Shown here: positions 12,945-25,900 of the stretch, in pieces
Numbering within the stretch: the stretch's first letter is position 1
Layout of the letters: every line of letters starts with the position of its first letter
Source of the DNA: Echinometra lucunter
Lineage: Eukaryota; Echinodermata; Echinoidea; Camarodonta; Echinometridae
Length of the DNA stretch: 64,000 bases
Assembly: GCA_029962745.1 (NCBI GenBank)
Contig: CM057157.1
Location: forward strand, 23,864,088 to 23,928,087
Reading direction: 5' to 3'
The notes under the pieces: model-generated
What the model saw: the letters and a program-made list of their open reading frames with translations, nothing else
Told to the model about the DNA's origin: nothing
The model's database searches: none
Position numbers and translations under genes: made by a program

Positions 12945-13675
12945 TTGTTATTTGTTTATGAACATGTAAATGTAAAACTTAAATTTTTAATTTAAATACA
13001 TTTTCCAAACGAATTGAGAAATATCAATGGTTCCAAAACGAATAATCCAAACATAAACCTATGGAGTGCCATTATAATCGAAATAAATGTGCAAGTAATT
13101 AACACTCATGATAATTCTCCAAACATATCACTTAGTTCAAAATTCATTTTACTTGTTATTACGTCACTTTAAAAAAAGTATTGTACAACAAAATGAATAT
13201 GAAAAAACAATGACACATTGTGTCAAATGAATATATAAAAACATGAATTCATGATAAAATGAAAACAAAGATGAAAAAGTGATGATGTGGATGTCTATGA
13301 ATGTTCTCTATCCTATAGATGATAGAATTTCAATAAACAATGTACATTGTATCTCCAGTTGACCCCTTTTAACCTTGAAAGTTAATGATGCGCCACTGTG
13401 CGGATGTGAGGGGGGGGGGACAGAAAAAAAGATAGTGGAGGTAATTTAAATGACGTTTCGCGTGAGCAGAGCCGTACATCCAGCTAACAACTAACAGCTA
13501 ACATCAGTTCCGGTTTCAAAAAGTATCAACATTCTGCAGCTTGTTCGTTTATACCACTCGCATATGCCAATTCATTCACCTCTAATATTACAGCACATTC
13601 CTTGCTCATAACATGCGCTATTTTTAATTTTTTTTTTTTTTTTGGCTTTTAAGGCACGCTATGTTCTAATAAAAA
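12945..13675. other. 3' flank of the SLC23 gene, no feature beyond simple repeats
   Basis: AT-rich with poly(G) at 13411-13419 and poly(T) at 13628-13643. Part is probably 3' UTR of the minus-strand gene, but its end cannot be set from sequence alone. Confidence 0.4.
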
Positions 13676-13956
13676 TCATATCTCCTTATCCCTTTTAGAG
13701 AAGCACTCGATGCATGGAAGTGAGATTTTGAAGCCTCCAAACGTTGGACAAAAGGGAATGTACTTGGTCCATCTCACACTCCTGACTAAAGACATTCCAA
13801 ACGGAAAGTCATAGCATTTGGTGACGTATGTAGCGACTTCCCTCTGAAGAGCCTTATCATCCTGGACAGCGCCCTCATCCGTAGCGCTACTGGAGTCTTT
13901 TGTGTCCACTCCTTGCAGTTCCCTAAACTTCACAAGCCCTCTCTCTTCAGGCGTTC
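13676..13956 (-). CDS. SLC23 exon 12 (C-terminal tail and stop)
   Basis: Completes G535 and codes 536-627 plus stop. The acceptor is CTTATAAG|GAACG. It begins [10 protein letters not shown] (family TPEERG), then a Ser/Asp-rich variable part, then [20 protein letters not shown] and PFCPTFGGF. Vertebrate SVCT1 ends with YDFPIGMG...YIPICPVFKGF. The last 15 or so residues are not conserved. A possible ATTAAA polyadenylation signal lies about 50 bases past the stop (13623-13628), but the surrounding A/T tract makes this weak. Confidence 0.93.
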
Positions 13957-16900
13957 CTTATAAGAAAGATTTGCATAGTCAGTTTTATTTCAAAAATAAA
14001 ATCCTTTACCTGCTTAACTTGCAATATATGAATTCTAAGCCAATAAAAAGTGACTGATTGAGATTTGGATAACAAAGAAATCTTCTGGGATTTTTAATGT
14101 TCTCTAACTTTTTCTAGTCTGTTTTATGGCGCAATGGTTAACTTTAAAGTCTTACTTAATAGGTTTTGCAATGGGTTTAATTTCCTAGATATATATTTTT
14201 TTCTCACAGAGATGACTCTGATCTGAATCTCCGAGTGAATGCCATCAATATGTAATTTCTTTTGTTTATGGCATGCACGTCGTACATGGCTAATATCATG
14301 GCGTTCGCCGTTTTGAGACTATATTGTTCCAAATAATTGCCCTTTTTAGTTTGCCCCTCCGTTTTACTATATACTTTTCTCAGTCTGGTCAGCATTATTC
14401 ATGAGTAACTCAATAGTTCTGTTCTTTATTTTTATGTCATTTTCATCATTTTAATTTGGTCTTAAAGAGATTACTGAATCATAATTTTGTCTGTATATAC
14501 TGTGAAATGGAAAATAAATCAATCAAATCGAATCAAAATCAAATAAAGTACTCATGAAAATTAATAGTACCTTTTCTTCTCTCAACGAGATAAGCATGTA
14601 ATTAATGAATGGACACAATAATAACTCATTTCTAATGTATTTCATTATGTATGTGCACCCCGTACCTGGTATTGTATTGTCAAGTAAACATCCGGTTGCT
14701 CCACCAATAAACATACTGGTCCCAAGTATAATGATAAGTATTTCATCAAATATCTCGGAGCCTACAAGAAATTATAACAAAAAAGTTCATAAATCATGAT
14801 AATTTGACAATGTTTGAAGAGTAGGTTTGCGTGCTTGTTAACGTCATTCCGATAGTACTTTTTTTCGGGAAAGTATTCAACTGCAACTAGCCCTGCCAAT
14901 CTCCTCCCCATTCCCATTTTTTTTTTTTTTTATTCAATTGTCGTATATCAATTTTCAAATTCATCCTTTCACGCTTTATCAAATTTTGTAAAAATTTGGT
15001 AATACAATAAACATTTCACAAACGGATTCAAAACTATTTATATCTAATATCATATCTTAAGTTATCAGGCATCAGAGTTATTGGCCATGCTGTTGGCGAT
15101 ATGTATTTCATCGATTTCATGTCACTATTTTGCTTATCACACAGACTAGATGAGAATGTAATAAGCCAAATGAGTTGGTCTACTTTACTTGTAAAAAGAG
15201 GACGTAAAGAAAAAGGAAAGCGTAAGGACCCTCTCCCGTATCCTATAAACTTATTCGATGGCCGTGTTAGTACAAAGTAAAATTCACTTTGCAAGACCGG
15301 TATACCCCGAATACCCCCCCCCCCCCCACACCTTTACCATCCCATTGATTATATTGATAATGGCTTGCTACTCACCTGTGTTGATTTTCTCTCGATTGCC
15401 ATTGATATAAGCGGGAGCAGCCATCCCTATGTATAGGGAGAAACCAACGATGAACAGGTTTCTTGGTGAGTTCATGTCAACGTATTGTAGATTACTTATG
15501 CCGACAGCAGCCACGATCCCTATGAGGACAATGTTATATGATTCTCATTAAATATGTTGTTTTGACAAAGCGCACGCATTTCTCAGGCTCTGCTTTTCTA
15601 ACGAAAAGTTACAAAATAATTATATTTGATATGTTTTGATCAACAACTAGTCGATCATTATAATCCGATGAATAAAAAAAAACCCCAAAACCAATGAACA
15701 CATTAATCTTCCATGATGAGACTTATACATGTATAAGATTTTCATTCAAATAAGTCTGCACTGTAAAGATATCAGGATACAGGATAGTGACGTTTGTAAG
15801 CCCATTAACCGCAGATTATACTCGACCTTCTTTATCTTCTCAACCAACAGAGCCAATGTTAACGTTAGAGGTTGACCGACAAGTCAGTGGAAAATAATAA
15901 TTAGCACTTTATAATGACTGGCAACAACTAATGAATAACGAAGGATCGGTCACATGTTTTTCCGATGCCTAGGTCTCTCAAGAGAGGCGACCGGTTGCCG
16001 AACACTTACAACCACTTGGTTTTCATTGTCAGTAGAAATTTGAGGGGCAATCTTCTGAAAGGTTATTGTTTATTGTAAAGCGGTTCCTCGACGTCTTTGG
16101 TCGGCTGGATGATTTCAATGGTACATCGAAAACCTTTGGCCAATCATGCTAGTCGGCAAAAGAGTGTTTTTAAGAATCTTTAATCATCGTCCAAAGGTAG
16201 CCGACTGGTTGGAGACCTATCTTCAAAGGTTACCGGTGGTAGCCGAGTAGTTCCTTTCGTCCGTGACTTCAGCAGCCATTCAGTAACCTATTGGCGACCT
16301 AAAGACCACCGATCGCCGATATAATTATCACCATCAAATAGCGGACCACAGAGGTTTCCTCTTTCTTCCGACAGTGGTCTATGCTCTGCGCATTATGAAC
16401 AGAGAGGCACATAGAACGGCTACCAGTTGGTGACCGTTGCCAACCTTCCAACGACCGACCTTTTTTTTTTTTTTTTTTTGGTTCTTTTTTTTTTTTGATA
16501 AACCGGCTATGAACACCATCAATCAGTGATCTGTGTGCAACTGATCGGGACCCATGCAGTCACAAAATTAAAATTGCCTTCAACATTCGAGGTTCTTATA
16601 GGTAGTGGGTGCCGATGTTTGCAGCTTTTTCTTCGCTTGCCGCTGATCGGCGATTATTCGTCACTCTAAACTAGACATAGGCTTTTAAAGGCCAATCACT
16701 TGATAAGGATCCAAGTAATCATTTAATGAAAAGCAAAAACGGTCGTTCAATGTGATATGAGATCTGTTTGTTATAAGCTACGGAAATGAAATCCATACGG
16801 CGCTACATCTCATTTTTTTCTGTTTTTGGTATTAAACATTCATTGTCTTAATGTCCTTGCTTAAAGGGAAAGTCCACCCCAGAAGTTTCACTATTTCAAT

Positions 16901-19900
16901 AAAAGGAGATGAATTTGAACAGCATTTTAAAAGAAATGAGAAAAATCGGTCAAAGAATAAGAAAATTACACTCATTTACATTTTCTAGAAAATTACTCTC
17001 GGCTCTGCAAATTGGCAACTCTGATGACATCATATGCGAGCATCTCTCCATTCACTTTGTACATGAAATTTCATATTTTCTCAGTTTTCTTGGAAGTTAC
17101 ACATTTTCACACCCCATAGTCAAAGCATGTTATGTAAAAAACAATTTTTCCGAACATACATTAAGTATGGGGTCGAGAAAATATGTAACTTCCAAAGAAA
17201 ATTGAGAGAATAAGAAATTTCATGTACAAAGTGAATGGAAAGCTGTTCGCATAAGACATCAGTGTTGCCACTTTGTAGAGCCAAGAGTAAGTTACTAGAA
17301 AATGTAAATGAGTGTAATTTTCATATTTTTTGACCGATTCTTTTTTTTTTTAAATGCTGTTCAAATTTAACTCCTTGTATTGAAACAGTGAAATTTCTGG
17401 GGTGGACTTTGCCTTTAATACTGAAGACGTTGATGGGTTCGACCGTACCAAAGGTTACCGCCATGACTCCTCCAATGACGGGATCAGGGATGGTTGCCAA
17501 GAAAGCAGCAGCTTTTAACCACATCCCCAGGATGATGACCATTACACTCATTAACTGCACCACAAATCGACTACCAACCTATAAGAATACAAAAAAATAT
17601 ATATAATCATTTGTAGAGAAACAGACAACAAGAATAAGAAACACACAAGGGGGCCGTTGCATAAAATTTTGCCAGATTTTTTTCTGGCCAAAAAGAGTCT
17701 GCCAAATTGTTATGTAATGGAAAACTATGGCAATTATTTTGTTTGTATTATTATACTTTCCTCAAATTTTACCATAAAAACTCCGCCAAAAGTTTTATGC
17801 AACGGGCCCAAGGATAATCATAAAGAAATTCTGTTTACCACAAAGTTAGAATTTTTTGGCAAATACACAATTATATGATTATCAATTCTAAAAAAAACAC
17901 AACATTCTGTTTTACACGTTTATACATCTCATAATTTGATACACCCTCAACACATACTCATGGTAAACTATAATGCATTTAGCATTAAATATGAAAGTTA
18001 AAAGAATCAATATTTTTATTTCAGGCCTATAGAAATACTAAAATCAAAATATTGGTTTTAACTGCAAGCCTTTTGGACGGAGTAAAGGTAACATCGGCTT
18101 CAAATCGTAGCCGATCGCATGATTGCTATTACGTAACTACGATTCGGAATTATTTCTACGAGGAGGCTTGCAATATCCCGGAGTTTCAACTTTTGTATTC
18201 ATACGACTATTCAAAACTTCGGACAGTACGATTTCAACCGGATTAGTAAACAAATGCTCACATCAAAAGAAATAATTTCGTCATAATTTGCACCTTTAGG
18301 ACTGATATTTTGTTTAGCATGATTGAAATGAACAATAATGCATCCATAACCTTTGTTATACCAATAGCACCGATATTTTGGCTGTACGAAGTAGACCCGA
18401 CGCCGGTCCCCCAGAATGCAGCTAGCAGGCCTCCTACCCCTTCCATCCCGATTCCTCTGTTTACGGCGTGATGTGGTGGTGGGGGCGCACCCGAAAGCTT
18501 GGCGCAGGCGTAGTAATCTCCGATGGATTCAATGATGGAAGCTGTGCAGCCAGCTATCATCCCGAGAACACCAGGAGCTGTAACTCGTGGCAACCCCCAC
18601 TGACCTTAAAAGTAATCGGTTATACCAGTGATTGCATAGCTAGGGCATACAAATGAATGCACATTACTGGAAAGAATATTATTGTCATATCACATAGTCT
18701 GATGGAAATGCACATTTATTTTCTTCCGAGACAATAACATAATCTACGAAATTCCAATTATATGATGCAGAGGTGGCAAACACCCGAAAAGCGGAGCTTG
18801 TGTTAGGGACGTCGAAGAATAATGACAGTAATAATAAATGCATGTAAAAACCATTAACAGTTTCCCATGAAAAATAGGTGTTTTCACTAGTTGTTTTCTC
18901 TAGGTGTTTTCATGATTGTAAAATACAATCAGATAACTAGAAATAGTTCGCAAATGAAAGAAATTCCGAAGTCACAAGACATTATTATCTGTCTAATGCT
19001 TTTCACTGGTGATATTTCTGGACAAAATTCAGTCATTTTGTTGCTCATTTATGTACCATAACCCTTTGCGCTTAATAATTTCTAGTCTGTTAAAACAAAG
19101 TAGTCACCTGGATAAGGTAAATAGAACCAAGGTGTTTCTTCTAGCTCTGCAGCGCTGATATCTGTCCTAGCTCTGTATCCGATTGCACTTTCGTCCGCGG
19201 GAAAAACGTCAGTGATAGTAAGAATATAACAGAATATCCATGCTATCACTATACTTAACACAACCTGTAAGAACAAGCGTGAGCAAATTACGGTATCATC
19301 TCCTCGTATCACATGTGTTAAGCTGAGAACGAACAAAAGAAAAATAAAATTGGGTCTAATCTTTTCCAAGTCATGAAAATTTGTCATAGTGCACAGAAGT
19401 GCAGCCAAGCACACTATTTCCTGGGGATTTCATTTGAAAAAAAATATCGAAAATGTATTGAAGCATTCATTATTTAACAACATTTTTTTATCTAATATGC
19501 ATCGACTTATGGTGGACAGGAACTGAAATCTTCTTCCCTGGATCTCAAGTGTGCAGTTTATATTTGTCGTGCGAACCAGCAAAGAAAGACAGTTAAATTA
19601 TTTAAATGTTTTCATGAATATCAAAGCTGTGGTAGATAAGATACTAAAAACCTTCTCAATGATAGCTTGAAAAAAAAGAAAAAAAAAAGACCTTGGTGAC
19701 CGAATAAGGTAAAGGTTCACAACAGGAGGATGCAAATGTTGAAAAATGGTAAAGTCCAATCATGCCAACATTCGTACTTTAGGCTACAACAATTCGCAAA
19801 CATGCGAGGAGGTTCGGAGGCGTTGTCATTTTTTTTTTTTCGTTTTCAGTTCTGCGGGAGTTTGAAATTTCTTCCGAACGTTTCCAGCATCTCGCACACA

Positions 19901-22900
19901 CTTCCGAGCTCTGTTTGGAGCACTTTCGACATGTTTGGAGCCTAAAATACGAAATGTGGACTTTTTCCCGACAAGTCACAACTTACCGGAAACAATTTAA
20001 AGATCGGGAACCTGACAATTCGGAATCCTTTAGACCTTGTAAAACCAGGACATGGCACCGGGAATCGATCGAGGTACTGAGAAAACAAACCTATAAGAAT
20101 AACGGTCCTGCAGAAAATCGACAAAAGAGTTTTATTAGCAGATTCATTAATGTGCTCTAAATCTTTATCTAAATTGAACGGCCATTTGCCTGTATACCAA
20201 CAAGAGTCATGAATATTATCTAGAACTTATCCCTTTCTTTCAGTCCTTTTGTAATACGTTAACCACGCGCATGTACTGTCAAAGTTTGTATGTCGTTTCC
20301 TGAAACGGGAAACATTTACTTTTGAAAATGGTAAGAGCGTTGTTGACATAATTGTTATTGTCGTTTACTTTGAGGTGTGGCAAAAATTCCAGCAAAATAC
20401 TTTTATGTCAATCTCCCATACTGACAAAAAGAGACGAAAAATGAAACATGATTTCATAAAAGAGAACCGTACATTCCTTTAGATTATACTAATCGAACTT
20501 CGAACTTTTTTTCACAGGCTCAGCACAGACATTCCTATTTCGGTTTATCAGAGTAAGTATGAATTTCAATTAGTGTACTTGTTCGCCCTCCTGGACCCCG
20601 TCTAATAAAACTGTTATCAATAACAAGTTGCAAGACCTGTTATAAGCTACTGAAATCGTTGCATCTGATCGGCTGACAGCAAATTTGTCAAAGAAACAGA
20701 CCAGTTGTTACTGATAACACATTTTATGAAATAAGGCCCTGGCATCCCATTAAATCCCCACCACATAGAAAAAAATCCCGCAAACTCAATAATTCACTAC
20801 ATCATCACACAGTTGATTCTGGTATATATGTATTAACAGAGTAAATGAAACTCACAGTCCAGAAATCTTCCAATATTGACTCGCCTTTTCGTTGAACAAC
20901 ATGAACAATGACAGATCAATAAGGGCGATGCTACAGGGACGGTGGTTTGATGTCCTATAATACTGACAATCCCCAAATATTTGCTTGAACATGTGTATTT
21001 TTTTGGGTCATGTAGTTTTTATATTGATAATCCCCATCCCTGATCCCGAATTCTCCCAAACGTGGCCTGTTCTCCGCCATCCATATTACTAATTTTCTGT
21101 TATATTGGAAGCTGTCTTGACCTCATTATTTAATTTTGTGTATTTTTTTTTTTTTTTTTGTCCACAGCATTACCCAATTGTGCTCTGTTACTATTTCATA
21201 TGTATGTGAATATGTTATCATGTCAAATATTTTTCTTGAATTGAATTACGTGTTTTTATTAAATTTGTAGTATATATTTTTTCCTCAAAATTATTTGAAT
21301 AAAAGTTAAGTGCAATAAAATGAATTGGAGCTGCTACAGTGAACAACACTGAACAGGCCAATAAGGACCGATAGAGACGCTGGTTCTATATAAAAAAAAA
21401 AACTAATGTTCTCCAAATTTCCAATTACCAGATTAAACATATGTTCGTGATATTTCATTTATAGGGCATGTAAACTCACAATCCAGAAATCCCCCAATGT
21501 TGGCTTGCGTTTCCAGAGGCTACGTTGAACAGTGACAGACCAATAAGGCTGATGGTAGGTGTGATTGTTAGGGGGCCGATGAATTTAAGAACAAGGCTCG
21601 TGATGCCCGTAAAACCGACAAACATCTCGTAGATGGAAGCGATCAGGACCGCACCCTGCACCTGTGGATTAAAGATGAAAGAAATATATTTATATGAAAC
21701 GTTTATTTTCTAAAAAGGCCGATGCAATATCTCTCACATTTACATCAATACGCACTCAAAGAGAATAAGGTGCGTAAGGAATAAAAGTTCGAACTGATTT
21801 GCTGCACAGTCCCCTCCTTTTTATTTTCTTGTTTTTGCTTAACATCATTAAATAGGTTTTTGATGTTTTTTTTTTAAGTTCTGTATTTCCTTCTCTTAAC
21901 GAATAAAATCACTGAACACCGAGTAGGTGCTCAGTGAATAAGGTGCGTAAGAAATAAAAGTCCGAACTGATTTGCTGCGCAGCCCCCTCCCTTTTTTCTT
22001 GTTTTTGCTTAACATAATTGAATATGTGTTTGATGAGGTTTTTTAAAGTTCCGTATTTCCTTCTCTTAACGAATAAAATCACTGAACACCGAGTAGGTAA
22101 TCTTTAAGATTAATCTTAAACCTACTAGCTTCACATAGACCCTTTTTAGAGGATTGGTTATCCCATAAGTACTTACTTCTTGCATTCTGTCTCTAAATTC
22201 AAGTCGAAGTTCCGCTTGGACTTGTGTGAGGTTCGTCGAATTCTCCGAATATGCTACTCAGAAAAGAAATAGGGGAAAAGTGTATTTTCTTCTACCGTAA
22301 AAGACGAAATCTTTTAAGCAGTAAAATTCGGATGCTAATAATTACAGCGTTCACCATTACTGTTCGAATGCAAATGTTAGGGCTTAATGCTATAATCTGC
22401 TATCTCAAAACGGCACAAACACTGCATACAGGATATTGCACCCACATTATTCTCTCTTATGCGCCCTCGGTGACCTCGAATTTTGCCATATAAATCTCCA
22501 CCCCCCCCCCTCCCCGTTTTAGACAAACTTGTATCTGTCTCTATAGACCAATTTCACGGCCGGTTTATGTATTTGGCCCTCTATCGGCGACGCCATTGCT
22601 GCTGTGGGCAAGCGCGCTGACCGCGATTGGCTCTGTGTACAAAATGAATGTAAGATATGAGATATGCCCCGATATTATTCCATTTACTTTATTCTAAATC
22701 AATAAAATAAAGCATGGATACATGGGTAGATGAGGTAAGACAATGGTCATATCTGACGGATGAAGGTATGATGTATTTTTGTAATTTCGATGGTTTTTCA
22801 ACTTAGTTTTGTCAGTAAAAGTTCGATTGCAGCATAGAAGCAGTAGTAAACGGGAGCCCTAAATCTTACCCTGTTTACAAAGTCAAGTTTTCACTCATTA

Positions 22901-25900
22901 AATTTTACGCCAAAGTACATAATGATAATTTTTCTTGACTTAAAAGTCCCTTCTGTTGATGTTTTTACCCACTGGCGACGAATTCCTTCACATTGCTTAC
23001 GGAAACCTGTGTAAGGAGTACGGCTTCTCACTCAAACAGGCTTCATGAGTCAAAAGCGAGTGAATTTCGCACTCAGTTAGCTTCCATTTTTCAAACTTCC
23101 TCTAATCCTTGTGGCATTTGAGCACCGCACAGCTGCGACCTGAACTTCCCTGATAATTTCTCATTGCAAATATTAAAATAAATCTGCATATACTGGTCAA
23201 AATAGACAAAAAATCGAACGAATGTACATAACGCGCTATTGACTTGTGTACTATAAAAGTTGGAGCGCCCACCCCAGTATGTCGAACTGTGTCGAACAGT
23301 CTGCTGCCCTCTTGCGTTGTGAAATTGGTCTATATTGTGATTATCAAACAGTTTGCTTGGTTGCAAAGCCACGACGCATATGAAATCATACTCATAAGAA
23401 TTAATATGTGCTCTCACGCACCACTTAGTTCAAAGGTTCTTTATACCAGCAAAAACTTCGTGTTAACTTTTTTATATGGTTTCGTTACAAGAAGCATATA
23501 CATAATTCGATACGGTTGATTGTCAACAAACTACTAATCCGCTGGGGGTTTTTTTCACACGATTTTCAACCATGAGTGGGTGTTCGTATGACAAAGTTTC
23601 TTCTTTGCATATGTGTATATCAGATATCACCATGTACGTCTGTGATTTACCTTTTGGGGTCACCATCATACAGCAGGGATATACGATTGTGTGATAATAC
23701 TGACAAACAGAAAGAAGGTAAGTCCTGACTGGGATTAGAAGAAATTACAATATCACTATGTTTGGCTTTACTAATTTGTAAAGTCTTCCCTCTCAAAATC
23801 TCTGATATCCATAAAATCGTAATGGCTTGATATTTTGGGCCTTCCTGACGAGTCACAAGACTGTTCCGATCTGAAAGAGATTCGCTTTTTCTCAGCAGCA
23901 CTGTTTAATTTCAGATTATCAGAAAGATCATCATGTTTATTTCTTTAAATGATATTGCAGTTTCTTTTATAATGGGATGACAGAAAAGATCGCATGTTGT
24001 GCGATGTGTTTAGACCTACCTCCTAAAGTTGCAGGGCATTCACCGCGAAGGTTCATGAGAGAGATCACAGGTAGAAGAAATGCAAACGATGGGCCCTGCA
24101 CGATGGGCAGTCTGCAGATTAAATGGTGGTATATCATATTAAAACATGTCATGAACTATTGATTTTATCACGCTTTCAGTTATCTCGTCTTCTCAGTTTC
24201 CTTGTTCGGTATTATCTTTATTCAGTTATCATTTTTTGGTCTCTTATCATGACACCTTAAATCGAATGCAACTAATGATCTCGAGTAACAGAAGCCGGCT
24301 GCAGGTGAAATCGCATACTTGGATTCTAAATATTAATTGGTATGCTTCTGTTGATGAATTAATTATTTATCAGTGAGTTATCAGATCTGTTCCACCATCT
24401 TGGTCAAATCACAAAAGTGGTATATGAGTACCAGTAATGTAAAGAAAGACTCCTAACCTACTCCCGAAAGTGGTTTGTAGGAACGTCTGGAGGCCAGACA
24501 CGACGAACACAGTGGAGATCAACTGGGAGATGGAGAGCAAATCACCCTGAATACACAGTACAGGAGCCATGATCAGAGGGTATGTGAAAAGGCTGCTGAA
24601 TTCTGTGAGAAAGTGCTGCATATTAAGAAATAATTTACATTTATTATAGTTCATGTGAGCGGGAGTATGCGGCATGGGAGAGAGAAAGAGAGAGATTGAA
24701 AGATGGGGACGAAAGAGGAACAACTAAGGAAGGGGCGGGGAGAGAAAATTTTATGAATTACAATACACAAAAGGTTCTCTATTATTTCCAATAACGATGC
24801 AAATCTCTGTATCATTAAAAGGCGCCGTCATAGAAAAGGTATCTTTGCAAGGTTCAACTAAAAATGTGTAAAGACAAAAAAAAGGATCTTGCCTGCAAGG
24901 TATTGTGAAACTATTGTGTACCCTTGCCTCAGGATCCGCGGGAGTGCATGATAGACTGGTAGTAACATATCCTGCGTATGGTTACCAGCTATTAGGCAGC
25001 TAGGATTTCACATTACGAAGCGTGATCCCTAGGGGGGAAGGTGCAGGGAGGGGGAGTTTCGCCCCCCCCCCTCCAACCTGAAATGCGGAAGCTTTGATGT
25101 CTGCTCCTTCTCTTCCTACGTTCACTCACCTATTTTTTTCTTCTCACTCAAGCTTTGGGGGGGGGGGGGCGAGGACGACCGCCCATCTCATTACCCCGCC
25201 CCTCGGTTATGAAGAAAAGCCATGCAGTCCAGGTCATGACCTATTTCAGAACTATTCAGTACATATTTCTGAAGGTGGTAGAAGTATTACAAGGGGAATT
25301 TAAAATATCAGATATGTAAAGGGAATCTTATGCATTGTCTGCATATGTATATTCAAATCAATCTATTTATGATTAGGACGTCAATTCAAGCTTCGCTTAT
25401 GACGATCTCTTTTTCGTTATATGATTTTTATGTGATTATACATGTTGAAAGATTGTTATGATTTGTTATGTATATGGAAATAAATGAATATCAAATCAAA
25501 TCAATAGAGCCACTGTTTGAATGTCGGGGGCACCTTACCTCTGGTTTGGTTCACTGATCTTTTCGAATTCGCCCAGCATATGGTGAGCCCCTTCTCTTTA
25601 TTTTTTCCCCTCGTTTTTTTTTTCTCAGTATTTCCTCTGCTTCTTTTTAATTTTTGTCCCTCTTACTTCCATATTCCCATTCTACATTCTAAAAACAAAT
25701 CAGTTAAAAATGACTAGATGAAAGGGTCAGCTGGGTGCAACTAAGTTTCTAGCCATCTTTCACTATATTTTAGTCATTTGTGACTATTTTCTAGTTGTAT
25801 CTTTACTAGAATGTAGTAACTTTTATGACTAGATATATCAGTTGCACCCAGTTGAATACTCATCTAGTCATTTCGACTGATTTGATTTTTAGAGTGTGAC

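Noticed and set aside
14204..14545. Possible LINE or SINE 3' tail in SLC23 intron 11 (AATAAATCAATCAAATC end)
   Set aside because: Only a short tail-like motif; no reverse-transcriptase residues readable.
20592..20741. Possible MITE (CTGGACC…TAATAAAACTGTTATCA against …TGATAACACATTTTATGA…GGCCCTGG)
   Set aside because: The inverted repeat is imperfect and no target duplication was found; plausible but not strong enough to list.
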